From: Chaunax sp. Z400
Taxonomy: Eukaryota > Chordata > Actinopteri > Lophiiformes > Chaunacidae
NCBI GenBank assembly: GCA_037577475.1
Contig: CM075189.1
Span: 19,811,839-19,875,838, forward strand
DNA: 64,000 nt
Reading direction: 5' to 3'
Below, piece after piece: positions 41,325-56,200 of this stretch. The position numbers were made by a program, and so were the translations under genes. The notes below the pieces were generated by a model. It made no database searches. It worked only from the letters and a program-made list of their open reading frames with translations, and was not told the DNA's origin. The number at the start of each line of letters is the position of its first letter. Within the stretch, counting starts at the first letter, position 1.

Positions 41325-42118
41325 CACTGACTGCCCCGTAGATCTAGCTGGTAGATATGTGTGAGCTGCGATTTTTTTTACTTTCCACAAGATCTCTTGG
41401 CCTGTTTTTGTCTAACAAATACAAATACAAACAACTCTGAATGCCACCATAATTTAAACATGAGCAAAATAGCCATCACAAACGTAACTCAGTCCAAAAC
41501 GACTCTGCTGTGACACTTTTGCTTCACAGTCCCACAACTTATATCAATTCTTCTGTCTTCTTCCATGTCTATTAGTCATGCACCATGAAAGACACCGAAA
41601 TTGAGAGAAGATAGATATGATCGGGCCTCCAGTCCTCTTCTGAATCCATGATCACACACTCTGTATTTTTTTTCACTGTCTACTGGAGAGACGATATGTG
41701 TAAGTTAGCTCTGAACACTAAGGACTGGATTCCCAATGGAGGCAACAAGGACCTCAATAAAATAAAGCATGAAAAAAGAAATTATGGAACCCTTGAAATT
41801 TCTGTTTACCTCTTCATGCTCAATGCTTTAAATCTGTCAACAGAATATATCCAAGAGTGATTTCTTTTTTCTCTTTACTATTCAAATGTGACTTTCCCAT
41901 AAATAGCTTATTTTCAGCTCCATTTAGCTTACTGTAGCTCTCACTCATAAATAGTTAATTGAAAAATGTAAAGGTGAGAATGAGCTCATCCTTATATTCC
42001 TACAGTGCTGCACCAGAGGAGACAAAGATGCTAAAAAAAAATATGCATGATGATCAAACACAAGCATTCACATAAGTCACACACTGAAGAGAGAGAGGAC
42101 CGTTCGATGCCGATCTCC

Positions 42119-43049
42119 AACCCTTTCATGCATTAATTATGACAACCTCATTCAGGATTTTTTTACCAAGTGTTTTTATTGCTCTTTAGGCATGAAAAAC
42201 AAGATTTGAGCTTTAGTTGTTTTTTTTATCCAGCTTTTTCAAAGAGATTTTTACATGTCCACTCAGGTGGACCGCGTGCGTTTTTGTTTTCAACTGAAGA
42301 AATATGTATTTAACAAACAAATGAATAAAATGATTTATAAAGATGTGAAAACTATAAAATAATATATCTATATATAAAGAAAATGTGCATTCATATCCAA
42401 AACACCATTTAGGAATACTCTCTATTTCACTCTAATAACAAGATCCTTCATTAGAGAAGACTATCTTCTATGATAATTGGCAAAGCACCCAGGGCACAAA
42501 GCCACAAGACACTGCATGCAGATGTACTTGGTTCTTCGTGTGCATGCAGCATCGTGGCATCTGTTTGCATTACATCAAAAAAGTTACTGCAGATGAAGTA
42601 TTTTCAAGAACAACAGTCGCAGCAATAGTATGAATTGTAGTTGAAATATAGCCAGTGATGCATGATGTCCAATTTAGTGGACAGATGATTCATTGTAATT
42701 TCCTCCCAATATAAAATCAATACTTGGAAAATGTATGAATTATATGATTCCTTAGTTGTTACTTGATGTCACCAACATTTTTATACCTGCAAGGGTCTCT
42801 TTCCATAGAAGGATTGGCAAGATATTGATGAGTGACTGGGTTTTTCTGACTGTCTGTCGGCCATCTTGGTTTTGAGAAATTTATCTTGGACTTACAACGG
42901 CTTGCCACTGAGTGGCAGTGTATGGGATGATGCAATAGCGTCCACTGTAATGGCTGATGTGCAACTATGCCATCAAAACCCATGCATATACAAGAAAACG
43001 GCTTTTTGAATAGCTGTCCACTGTAGTGACCTCTACCCGTGAAAGGGTT
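42119..43049. mobile_element. Candidate non-autonomous transposon, about 930 bp
   Basis: AACCCTTTCA at the left end is the exact inverse of TGAAAGGGTT at the right end. GTCCACT motifs lie inside both ends: palindromic GTCCACTCAGGTGGAC near 42258, and GTCCACTGTAGTGAC near 43016. The left part (CATGCATTAATTATGACAAC, then TTTAGGCATGAAAAACAAGA) resembles a dispersed fish element I recognise only loosely. No clear target duplication was found, so the borders may be internal to a larger unit. Confidence 0.45.
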
Positions 43050-44451
43050 ACATGCATGCTGAGCGTTACCATACTTAGCATAAACATAGGCTACCCTATA
43101 GCTTACATTATGACCTAGATGAGAGAAAGGGGGCGGGATGGAGACTTAAACACATTTCTCTGTCTGCTGTCCCAGTGGAAGTGGAAGGCCCTCCTTCTAC
43201 CATTTAATGGGGCCTAGTCAGAATTGTTCATGTGTGAGAGACAGAGACATTAATCCTACTGTACTTTCCCTGCTACTAGCACCTTGACACCACCTCACCC
43301 GTGCCAGGCTCAAGCAGAGATCATGCTCATTAAAGTAATTTACCCAACCCGTGATCCTGTGATTCGATAATAAGCAAAGCTTCCTGGAAAATTTCTAAAA
43401 ATCTATTTCTATTCCACCAAAAATTCTATAAAGTAGGCCTACTGGTACGGGTTGCTGGGTAAAGAGGATGAGAGTTGTCGTATGATGCAAAAGCACACAC
43501 CTCTGGAATAACTTTTCAAGATTAAATTGACCAATTTGCACTCAAGGTCCACCTCCAGTCCTCCAAAACGATTTTCTTCTGGTTCCTGCAGCTTAATATT
43601 TATGCTTAACTGTAAAGAGTGATGTGTGTGGAGCGCAACACTATAAGGCAACACTATAAGGCTGTTTTCATTCTCAATACAGCAAGTGTAAACTTAATCT
43701 GAGCTCATTCCACATCTGATTTTGAGCAACAGGCCGACGTGCATGATTTACGGCATCATAAATAGATTGGAAGCCAATCCATGGTCCAATATTCAGCACA
43801 AACACCTGTGACGTGGAAACCTGAAGCCTCTAGTGCACATTCTCACACTCTGAGAATAGACTTAACAGTGAAGTATAGACAAGTATAGAGACATCTTGTG
43901 TCCAGCAGTTAAACTCTTGAAATGAAAACTATTTTCATATTCATGTATTCTGGAATTGTTAATTAGGAAATTAGTGCCATTTTAAAGATTTTAATGTGGT
44001 AATTATACTTTTTCTGCATAAACCATGTCAGACACACATTTTTACCTGTGCATTAATACTGTGGAGGGGCTATTGAAGTGGACTGAGTGACTGGCCTTGT
44101 CTGATCTGGTCTAATCTGGGCCGGGTTGTTCTGGGTCTGTCTGTTGACTTTCCCCTGCTCAGCTCTGTCAGTCCTTACCCAGAGGACCTGTTATTTTGGG
44201 AGCTCAGCTGAGAAGAGATGACAACATCATGGACTGCTTAAGCTGCTTACATTTCCTGAAGCACTCCCAGTGCACCCTGGGATCTACACCCTTGTGTTGC
44301 TGTTGTCACTGGTGCTCCTCATGCACTTACTGCATGTTAACAGGCATTGTGCTGTATGTGCACGTGCCAAGCATTCAGGCACACACATAATTACAAAAAT
44401 ACTTCCGACACAGTCACAATGATGTCACAAGGAAGCATGTGACTGTGATGA

Positions 44452-44498
44452 GTGTGTGTGTGTGTGTGTGTGTGTGTAGGTGTGTGTGTGTGTGTGTG
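44452..44498. repeat. Interrupted (GT)n microsatellite
   Basis: Two GT runs of 26 and 18 bp separated by AGG. Confidence 0.97.
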
Positions 44499-46879
44499 GT
44501 CTGTGATAGATTTGTTTGTGCTGTAGAGACTTTTTTTTAAAAGTAAGACGGCAGGGAGCTAATATCCAATGTTAACTGGAATGAAACATTTATATACAGT
44601 ATATATATATATACACTTATATCCCTCTTAGTGAAATTATTATTACTGCTCAACCTGCAATTACATCCAGGCCTTATGCAAACAGCACAGATGACCGTAA
44701 AACTTCTGACCCAGATTATTAGTTTTGTCGGCCATCACAGTGGCCTAAAATGCGGAGGGAGGAAGAGGAGGCCAAATTGAAGTTGAAGTGAAAATGATAA
44801 AAGGGGGAGTGGACAGGGATAAGGGAGGATTCAAGTGCTGTCAGAGGTAATTTGGATGAATGAAAAAGAAAAAGGTTGTGTCATGAGAACCCACAATTAC
44901 CAGGCTAATGCTGTATAAAAGGATGTCTTTCTTTTCCTTAAACTTTCCTGGCTAGAAACATGGGTTAAATCTGGGGGGGGACACGGGCAGTGAGATCAGT
45001 CACAGGTTATCTGTGTAGACATTCATCAGCATTCAGGCTTCTGCTGCCTCTGACAGCATCCCGCAGTACAGTACGTGTCACAGGGGAGGAGACCAATAGA
45101 AATGAGAGGCAAAGAGAAACCCTCCAACCTTGCAGACCGCATGCATAGATAGATGTCTACCATGCAAATGCTGTACAAACATACAGCAGCTACATTAGCA
45201 GTCACACAGCTCACATAAGAAGATAATCATAGAATAAACCGGAAGTGTTCTTCTCAAATACGTAGAATATCGTCTGCACTGACAATATGTCAAAAATCAC
45301 TCAATTTTTGATTATTTCAAATCCTGTTACTTGCATTTGTCGTAATCTGCAAGGTGGTGCTGTGTCTTGAATAGGAATGAGCGTGTATAGATTATTCTGT
45401 GTTATACCACACGCTGTGACTTCACTCATGCTGCAATGCTCACGCTCCAACAGATAAATGCATCTGCATGTAACTGTTCATTATATACATGAATGCATGT
45501 GCATGCATTGCACACACACACAAAGACCTTTTACATACTGTGATCGTGGACTCAATCAGACATGCACACACTAAGACTTGTTTTCCAGCAACGTCTTCAG
45601 AATAAGATAAAATTATCTAAAGGATCTCCCTCTTCCTCCATGTTGTGTATTAGATGACGCGCAGGAGCACGGGGCCCCTCGGCAGCCCAACACTACCCAG
45701 ACACAGCAGATGGGAAAGCCATTTGCTTTATACAGGCTCCTGAAAACTCTGTCCTCTGAGGGTTTGCTTCTACTCAGTTTGAGGTCAGGGTTCAAAACTC
45801 TCATCCTTCAGAATACAAGCTAGGAATTCACTTTCCACTATAATCTTTCCTATAACTCAACACACGGTAAACAAGGATAAACTACATATATGTTTTAGTA
45901 TCAGGATTCAGACTACTTTATTTATTTATAATAACTATGATTGAAATAGTAAAACCAGTATTAAACATGGCTTTCTGCTTAATCCATTACAATGACCTGC
46001 GCTACTGAATTCAATTGATTAGATTCCAAAGTTGACAAGTTTTAGGCTTCAGCCCGAAAACCTGTCAACTTGGGAATCCATTCAAATCTCCATAGAAACT
46101 CCTCAAACCATTTCAGCAACATAATACACTTTTCCATTGTCCATCTGTGCGCGCAGAACATTCCAGACATTGTTTTGCCAAAATATGAGTAAACAAACTG
46201 CCTTGGTGTTGTTTTATTGTGCCTCTAAAGCAACAACAATAGTTAGGCTTTTTTTCTCCATAATATTATGAGTCTGTGCAACAAATATATTGTGTTTTGA
46301 TCATTTTTTCACATGCAATACAAGCTGTTGAAGGTTTTAAAGAAGGAAACAACTTTAAAAGGAATTTTCAGTTTATAGGGTTTGAGTAAAGTGACATACT
46401 TTTTGGTTACTTCTAATTGTATAACTCTTGAATAAGAATCTAAAACCTCCTTTTCAATTGAAAGCAACTTGTCTTTTCTGCCACCTCTATGGGAACCTTT
46501 AGGGCACCCACACAACTGCCTGTTAACAAGCCCAAACTGGCAAGATTCAGCGACGTGCTGCTTGTTAGAAAAGCTGCCACCATCAGGTCATGTTCCCTCC
46601 ATTTTTCCTGCTTTCATGTCCCTTTCGATCAGCAGGCATGGGGCTGTGGCACAACTACTGATTAGTGTGCAGCAGTGGGCAGGCAGGGAACGCTTTGCAA
46701 AGACAAACAACTTAATTAGTGGCGGCACAGCTTTAATAAGTTCATCTTAAAATAGTATGGAAAAGCGAGTGAGAAACATATCATCAACTCTGTTATTATG
46801 TCTGGGCTATATCTGTTTTTCACATTTAAAGAGCAGGGCATAATAATTGTGGCACAGAGTAACTATATTGTTGGTTTTC

Positions 46880-47080
46880 TGCTGGATGGGGTGTCAACGA
46901 GCCAAGTTTGCATGGGTTCCCTCCGGGTTCTCCGGCTTCCTAATATAGGTGAACTGGTGACTCTAAATTGACTGTAGGTGTGAATGTGAGTGTGAAAGGT
47001 TGTTTGTCTTTCTATGTCGCCCTGTGATGAACTGGCGACTTGTCCAGGGCTCTTACAGAAAATGAATGAATGAATGAATG
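46880..47080 (+). repeat. Retroposon 3' end with (GAAT)n tail
   Basis: Blocks in order are GTTTGCATGGGTTCCCTCCG, GGTTCTCCGGCTTCCTA, GGTGACTCTAAATTG, GTAGGTGTGAATGTGAGTGT, CCTGTGATGAACTGGCGACT and TGTCCAGGG, ending in GAATGAATGAATGAATG. This is the familiar 3' region of a very common fish non-LTR retroposon. The copy has deletions, for example after the TCCGGCTTCCT block and before the tail. The clade is not certain. Confidence 0.8.
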
Positions 47081-47234
47081 TTTATAATTTAATGATGTCA
47101 TGCAAATGAGCGTTGAATAACATAGCATTCAGACAAAGCATGATTTGCTTTGACATTATTAATCTGAGGGACCCAGAAAACGTGTGCAACAGCAATAACA
47201 AGCCGTATCCTCTGCTCAGTTTTGTTTGTGTACT

Positions 47235-47261
47235 TGTGTGTGTGTGTGTGTGTGTGTGTGT
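47235..47261. repeat. (TG)n microsatellite, 13 units
   Basis: Short uninterrupted TG run. Confidence 0.95.
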
Positions 47262-50200
47262 ATTACAGCCTGTTTGTGCGCTTTGGTGTGAATCATGTGT
47301 TCAAGCTCAGACTGTGCAAAGAGAGAAAAGCACTGCAGTGCTTCCTGTATGCTTCCAGCTTCTGCTACACAGGAGAGCAAAAACAGAGATGATTGACTAA
47401 AAACACTTGCCCCATACCCCTTTACACCTGCATATGCATGCAAATATACACCTAGTCTGCCACACTTTCCAGTTTTATTCAGAGCAGGATGAGCAGAGCT
47501 GGAGTAACAGTCTTCAAATCTACCATGAGCTGAGCATATATTAACCACTTTTATTGCCATACCACTGTCCCTATGCAGTAAATTCTGAATGGCTGGGGCA
47601 AGATTTATGGAGTCCAGATTTGCACTGCGTCTTTCATTCAATTTGTGGCTGCAAGCTGCTGGTAATTAGTGCCTAATTATTAAGGTAGTGGCTAATTACA
47701 CAATCAAGGACTGGGACTGCCTTCTAACACACAGTTCACTGTAGTGCATTCGTCTGAGAACAGCAAGCTCACAGGAGAAATTATAAAGCGGTGATGCTGC
47801 ATAAAGGTACTCGTTAATATTCCAAAACATTTACTGTCACAGTTCAGCTGTACATGAGAAAAGAGTATTTGGAACTGAGACATAACACAGAGGTGTGTAG
47901 GAGTTGAAGGGGCAAAGAAGGGGCAAAGATACTGCATGAGGTGAAAGGGACAGGCTCTAATGTGATCCATTGCAACCAAAGGATAAATTTGCTAAGAAAC
48001 CTCAAATCCTTTATAGCTCCAAAAGTTATGTCTAATTTAGGGCCCACATTAGCTGTGGCATCAGAGCGGCTATTCTTCCTGGGGTATATAAAAGCTTTAC
48101 ATTGAGACAATGCATCACAACCACAGATAACATGACTTCATACATTGAGAGAAACCACCAGATAAATCCTTTACAGATTGTCTTACAATTTTAATTAGTA
48201 ACATCATGTTACTGTTGGATAACTTCAACACAGAAAGGTTATTATATTTGGTTACTTCAAGATTACACAGGGTTCATAACAAGCACTGTATTACAAGTAT
48301 TTTATATTTTATATCGTTCATGTCCCTAATCTTATTGAAGTACGTTATCCCTTTAACCTTCCTCTATATTATTCAAAATCAATCACAAGTTAGTTTCTTT
48401 CAAGTTCAATACAACCTGCTACCCATAATGTATGGAGGTAACTATATGTACACACATCTCTGTATTTTCATACACACATTACTTACCGACTAATGAAATG
48501 TTTAAATAATTACAACTGTGATGGTGTTACAATGCATAAAGGCCCGATACAGAGTTTTTGACCAAATCATTTATTAGACCAAGTGTAGGTTTCCAATGAA
48601 TGAAGCCTTAGCATGACGATCCAGCACTTTCTCTTGTCTTAATCCACAGCACGTTAAAGTTCAACTGTTTAACACAAATACACAACAACAACAAAAAGTT
48701 ACAGGGCTTCCAAAAGTAAACCTTCACAACAACAAAAATGAGAAAGAAGTCAAAAAACCCCGTGGGTCCACTCCCTCCAGTTGTCTGACTGAACTGATCC
48801 TGAGTATGAGTACTGTTTCAGTACTTTTTCAGATCTGTTTGAATGAAAGTGAAAAGTTTCTGTCCAAATGTGAAAGATTCGTACCAAATAACATTTAACA
48901 TATTTGACTTGCATCTCGCCTCATTATATGTTCTCAGTCCACCACCAAATTTAACACTTGGCTTTCTTTAGCTTGTAGACGTGCCAAAGGAAATGTATCA
49001 GTTAGCAGAGCCTCATGAGCTTCCCTTCACAGCATAATTTAGAGCAACCTCACAGCACTTATTCAAAAGAGCACCCACTTTAAAAGATGGTTCACTTTAC
49101 TCGGGTCATTTCCTTCTTCTAATATACTGGTGAGGAACACCAGGGCACATGACAGGAGTTGAGTTGACACTAAAACAAAACTATGACAAGTGTTTTAACT
49201 GCATGGCAGATTAATCAGCGTACACTGGGCCAAATTACCTCCTGACTGTTTTTTGACAAGTGTTTAAAAGGCCATTTTTTAAACAGAGTCTGCTGCAGAG
49301 CAGAGTCAGTATAGAGCAGAGGAGAGAAACTGTATAGACTCTCACTCTGAGCTGGAATTAAAGAAATGCATTTACATTAGGTAAAAAATATCAAAAATAT
49401 TTTACTTCTTTCAGGGAGGCAAAGGTACATATAGGAGAAACTTTGCAAATGTTTGAATATAGTGACAATTAAATTAATATTAAAAATTTTAAAAAATTCA
49501 AATAAATTAAATATTTCCCGCAGTTCAAGACGACATATTCAGATTGCTTATTTTGTCCAACCAACAGCGTGAAATCCAGACATTCAATGTACAATAATAC
49601 AAAATAAAGTCAATGAGCCAATTTTCACATCTAAAAGTTGAACCCAGGCAAAGAGAATTTTCAAAAAATAAATTTTTTGTTTTGTTTTTTTGTCAGTTGG
49701 CAAATTAATTAAGGGACTAATAATTCCTTTTGTACCACATATACAACCACAACCAAATACACATGGTGTATCCAGCAGGGTGTGGTATCCATATATCCAC
49801 AGTGCAGCACAAAGAAGACAATCAAAAACAAAATCTGCCCAACACACGAACACAAGATGCCTTCCATTCTAATCCCCAGAGTGAAGTAAAGCCATATACA
49901 AAGAGAGCCCTGCAAAATCCCAAGAATACACTGGCAGAGAGGGCAGAAAATACATGAGCACACACATAAATATTAACACAGAGACCATCAACTCTGATTC
50001 TGCTGGCTGGGGGTAGAAGTATGTTCATTCACTGTCAGACATGCTCTAAAGGTTGCTGGGATACAAAGGTCTTTGTGCGATACGAACAGCACAAAATGTT
50101 AAGAATGCATAACACAGCCTGGGAGAACAACTGATCAATTGATCAGAGAGCGGACCAAACACAGGAACATGGCATAAAAAGTAAAAAAAAAAAAAATTTT

Positions 50201-53200
50201 GGCTACTGGCTACTGGCTACTCTTGACTTGGCGTACAGATGATCACCTGCTTTTTTGAAACAGATTTCTCTCTGAAAATTATTACGTTTATTATTAAAGT
50301 CAAGAAACAGAATTAGTCAAGGAACTGAGGAAATTTAACATAGTTTCTGTCTAATTATTCCACTGTAACCTTCAAGCAAAGCTAATGCGTTTTTAGCGTT
50401 ATTGTGTGTAAACCTTTTTTTCTCGCCTACAGCACTGTTCATCTTTATGCCAGTTCTGCTGTTATGGATTAATGTTAGATCACTGACTACCATCCCTCCC
50501 CCTCTCTCACCCCTCCCGCTCTCTGTAACTTTGTCCTTTGCTTTTTGTTATCTTTCTCTCTCTTTACTGCAGTGTAGGCAGAGGCTTGTCTCCCCTCGTT
50601 ACTCTGACACGATGTGGTCGTTCACCGCAGAGAATCTCTGATGACATGTGACAAAACATGAAGGAAAGTTTGTCGGGAAGGAGTCGTGCTACAGTATCGC
50701 TAAAGGTCCACTGACTGACAAGACAAGTTGAGGTTTGTGGAACAACAAGGCCGGTGTTTTCTGCCATCATGTGGTATCAAGAGCTACAGGCAAACACAGC
50801 TAGTGACTTGTGATTATATGAGTTCAATATTTTTAATTCCATACCTTGTATCAGAGACGTGTGGAAACTAATGCTCATAACATATACAGTAGTGAGTTAA
50901 AACAAGGATGTTGATTGTTTTGAAGCTATATTCGGGCCAGAATGAGCATCTCCAGACAGTTTGTTTGTAGAAGTTAGTATCTCTAAGCTTGTATCGTTTT
51001 AAAGATTCTTGGATATTTTTTTTCTACATTTTTAACCTGTGTCCTGACAGAAAACAGATCAGCCAACTATTGTCAGCCCATGTTGTTGAGTTTTGAGATG
51101 TGTAACATAACACCCTTCTTAGGGCCAAATCACAGCTGTTTGTGCGTTCATGAGCTACGTGATCAAAAGGCGGTCCACTAAAAAGTAAATTAGATCAATT
51201 GATGACAAAAACTGATAGAACATATATTGTAATTGATTATACAGATACTCTGGAATACATTTTACAAATATTAGTCACCCAGTGAGTGCTGCCATAAACT
51301 TCTTTATACATCAGGTATTAAAACACAAACATGATCAAGCCTCAAAACACCAAACCAGACACAAACTCATTGTAATGAGCAAACTTCCATTGTCACCATT
51401 TACTGACTCTCTCTCTCTCTCTGACTCAGTGCGTGTTTGTGTGCGATCACATTCAACAGCACGCATGTTAGGAAGCCACCTTGGTATCCATGACTGGAGA
51501 GTCCCGTGCTTATTGGGGCTTTGTTGCCGTAGCAGCGTCTCATTATGTAAATGATGTCTCCCTGATGAGAAAGAGGCAACGCAGCCATGATGTTCACTGC
51601 TCCAGACTGTGTAAAATTGGTTTCAGGGACCAACGGAGCGTTGTTGCTATATTTAGCAGTCAACTTAACAATGCCTTTCTTCCCTATTCTTTCTCACACC
51701 CTCGAAATAGAAAGCCCATTCACACAACACTTGTGTCGTCATTTTCATACAGTGATAACTAAAATGTTACTTTGATGAACGCACATACATATACAGTAAA
51801 GGCAAACACCCACATTACATTTGAGAGGCTGACATTTACTATTTCAGAGATTCGTACACTATCCCCCATTTTATCTGATATTCTTTTTATCTTCTTTTCC
51901 TGTGGAATAGTTCACTCCAAGTGTATTACCCTTTCATCCCCTTGTCCTCATTAATGCTGTCTGAATGAGCTTTCTCTGAGGAATGGCTGTAATTCCTTTC
52001 TGCTATATGTCATTTTCATATTCCAGCTTAGGAGAAGCCACTGCTAAGTGTCTTGGTCATTCCTGACATGAGACATGGCCCAAAGATGTGAATAGTACGA
52101 ATATTTCTATTGGCCCCTTATCAATACTTGTGTAACACACTATTTCCCGCGTCCTCAGCCGTCACTCTAAAGACTGTGCATATCTTAATTCTAACGAAAC
52201 AGCTATTTTCAGGGAGTGACCCACAGATCAATATGGTCAATAGTATTAACCTCCAGAGCACACGGAGCTTGCTGCATGCAAGGGGGGGGGTTCTTGTTTG
52301 TCAAGACCTTTATTAATGAGCAATGACTGAAATTGCTTACTCTTGCTCTCGTGTCCAACTCGTGCCGTGCACCTACATCCTCTCATCCACCTGACTCATC
52401 AGCTGGTTACATAGCAACGCTGAACCTCGTCTCCTCTACAAGTAACTGTCAAGAGTTTTTCAGCTGGATGTTCCTACACATGTAGCATGTTTCAAAAATA
52501 TGTTTCGGGTGAGTGTGACAGTGGGGTTTCGGTTAGAGCTCAGTGGAAGGAGAGAGAGAGAAAGAGAGTGGGGGCGGTTCGGGGAATGGGGTCAGGGAGA
52601 GAGAGCTAATAATCCCAGGTGTTATGTGTTGAATTTGTTGCTCTCTCTCTCTCTCTCCCTCATATTGCAGCGTGTCGGACCTGGAGTGTGCTGTCGTTTT
52701 GAGACTGGAGACGTGAGGGACGTGTCTGGAGTGAAGCTGGAAAGCTGCAAAGCTTGGATTTGTGTTTATGTTTTATCATTTTGTGTTTAGTAAAAATGAA
52801 GACCGGTACCAAACGTCGTCACCTCTGTGCCGTCACTGAGAACCCACAAGAGTGGTGGCAGAGAGCTTCACTGCTACAGTGGGGTTGAGTCTTTACAAGT
52901 AAAACCATTTGGTGAAGCTCAGAAAAGTAAATCCTTATTAAAATACTATCACACTACTTCCTCCATTAACTGTAACATGCTGGCTAATGTGTTGTTCATG
53001 CTGCCACACACTTCACTCACAATGCTATGCATTACGGGGCAGTTTTCTTGGCTTTTTTAAGAAGCACAGTTGAGTGTTTTTGAAGCATGCAGAGAATCAT
53101 ATGTTACGACACACAATAGATTATAGTTCATACAGTCATTACCGGCCTCCAATCTACCAGTCCATCAGGTCAGCTCAGGACCTCCCCTCTTACTTTCCAT

Positions 53201-56200
53201 ATTGATGCTCCATCTCCTGAGGCAGTGAGACCTGCTGAGGTGGAAGAATGAGGTAAAAGAAATGCAAGACCTAGTTTGCAATGAGTTGCAAGGTTGGGGA
53301 GGAGGAAGAGGCAGCTAATCCTGTTAACTATTCTCTATGTGTGCAGAGGAGTTGGTGCTGTGCTGCTCTGATGTCTTCCTGGTGAATCATCACAACAGAG
53401 ACTACAGCCATGCTACAAGTTAAGTACCTGCCAATCACTAATCTGCATTCTGCACAAACCAGAAGCAATCATTTCCCCTTACCATTAGCACTACAGAGGC
53501 CCGCTGGCCGGTTAGACACTGTCTTCCAGGCTGCTCTGTTCCAGCTTACAGCTCCTGTTTATTACCACTGGTACAGCTATGTCACCCCCCCCCCTTTCTT
53601 ACCTCGCTTTAATCCCCATTATAATTTTCACCAACTTAAATTAGTTCATGTCCAGAGTAATTTAAAAATATAGAATCCAGCAGGCCTTAAACCCTTTCAC
53701 ACTACATGATTTTGAGACCTTGTCTTCTGCTGTCCTTCTCTGTCCAGACAATGCCTCTCTCTTCAATCTTCAACTCACAATAACTCTACGGATGCTTCAC
53801 TCCTTCCACACTCTGTGCAGGTTGTCTTGGATGAGGATGGCATTGACTCATGGCTTCCACAGCGACCTTGGAATGATGTAATCGCTCTCGTGGCCTGTTT
53901 GTGGCCTTAAACCTCCGCTATCTCTCTCCAGCTCCATACACGGCCTATTGTAATAGTATTTAAACTGTTGCTGTGGATGGAAAAATTTTGTTTTGGTTTC
54001 ACTTCTGTTTTTGCAGTATGTTTTGAAAGATTCGCTTCTACAACAGGGTCACCGAATGGTGGCCTGTGGGCCAAATATGGACAGCAAGAGGCTTTTATTT
54101 CATCTGAGCCCATTAGCACTCAAAGTAATTATCACACACCTGGCAAATGTATTACATGAGGACAAATTGATTCTGTCATTCACTTGTAATCGCCTCTATA
54201 AATGTATTGTATAAAAAACACAACGTGATAATATTGTGCGCCTCCCCTCAGAGCAGCAGTGGAAATGAGACCAGAAAAAGAAACACTTCAGGACCGTTTT
54301 CTGCTGATGTCATCTTGGTCCAATTTAGCAGATAATACGTCAATGGAAAAACTATTATGTCCCCTGCTTCCACGTCCGTTCACCAGATGAGGACTGTCAT
54401 ACTCAACTCTGCTTCTAAGTATTTGAATTTATACTATGTCCAATATAGCTGATGTCAGTATAAAGTCTTAGGAGCCACAATTTTCAAAATGCACTGACAA
54501 ACTATAGTCTTCCCACTCTGCGGAGGAACAACATTTATTGTTATCAGGACAGTTTGACACACATAACCACAATTACAGAGATTATCTTTAGATGAGATTA
54601 ACTACTGTAGCATGGAGTGTATTTGTGAAAGTAAAATTGCAGTAATTCAAAATCTATTGGTACTACAGTATATAACCCAGCACCGATTTGTTAGAGTTCT
54701 GATCTGCACCACTATTTTGATGAAAATAATTCAGGTGCAGACATTAAATTATTATCAGGACATGTTCAAAAATAAGGGGCAACAGGTAAATCTGAAGTAG
54801 AAAAATGTATTTAGTTGCTATTATTGTCAAAATAAAATCCTCTTTCTCGTCCCTCACAGCGTCAAAGTCACCGATAGACAATTGAAAACAAATTTCAGTG
54901 TGAGATTATACTTGCTGTGTCAGAGTATTCTAATGTTTTTGAGACAGCAATGAGATTCAGAGACAAGTGTGTTAACATTTATTGCTATTTAAATAAAAAA
55001 CTGATGAAGAGCAAAATTCATGACAGTAACTTTTTTTTTACTGGTTCTATAGCCTGACATATTCCAACCAAGGGTAGTCATGTTCCAGTAGGCACTGAGT
55101 GGACAGCTCATAAAGCCATTCATCTGAGAAGACATGCAGCTCTGTGGATTACCAGCAACAAGCTGACTAATGCACCAGAACACTCAGGTAATTAGAGATT
55201 ACCTGGAGGGGTAGAACATTTTTGGCAAATATGATGTAAAACAGAGTCATTCAATTTCAAAATGAAGGGATATTATGAATTATTTGTCTAAACATGGTGG
55301 AAGGTTTATTCCATCACTAATTGATCAAATAACCACTGCAAACATTTGCACAACCACGACCAACTTCATAGCTGGAGTAGAAGCCGTTACTCCAGTCACA
55401 GGGAACCATGTGTCAAACCAAAGCTGCAGAGGAATTGAAGAGAAGGGCTCTAAACATTGCCCAACAGCGATCGGTGGGCAAGTCAGCAATGTAGAGTGGC
55501 AGATCTGAGATGTGAAGCGAACCAGTTTCCCTCCAGGCAGAGTGGTCAAATCTGCGTCGCTATCGGGAAAGCATCTGACAGGGAACAACTCCATCACGAT
55601 GACACCACAAATCCTTCCAAAGAACAAGTTCTCACCAACTCCCACATTTTACATGTGCGGCAAACTATCTGTGCTGTGTTGAACAGATTGTTGGCAATAT
55701 AGAAATGACATGTACTGTAAGTGGGGACTGTAACTTTTCATTTACTTGAACTTTTTGAAGTATTTTTTGAATACAGGCATGTCAGGAAACTCCTAAAAGA
55801 GATAGTTTTACACACTAGGAACTTTCCTTCTGCTTGAAACACCAGCGAAGTATAAGTACTCATGCATACTCTTTCTCCAAAACATCTTTCAGCTGACAGT
55901 GCAGATATTGACTACATAAAAAATGATGTCATAACAATTACACAATCTTCCTCCCTCGATCACATGCTATGCAAGCGGGCTTCTCTAAGATTCTGCTATT
56001 AGGTCGAAGATTTTAACGACACTGTAAACACCGTGTGGAGGACAGAGCTGCCTGCATTGTGATTAATGAAGCAGCCCCAAACTCATCTCTGGGCATCTAT
56101 TGATTCAGTTCCGTGGATGGCTTCGCTGTGAATTAATCTGCCTGCAAATATGCAAGACTTATGACTTCTGCTCTGCTCTGACCTGCAATTGGAGGTGGAC

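Noticed and set aside
27000..46740. Possible conserved enhancers at 27000-27140, 36570-36880 and 46550-46740
   Set aside because: They look less repetitive and contain ATTAAT-like cores, but without aligned genomes there is no evidence of conservation, so no feature was called.
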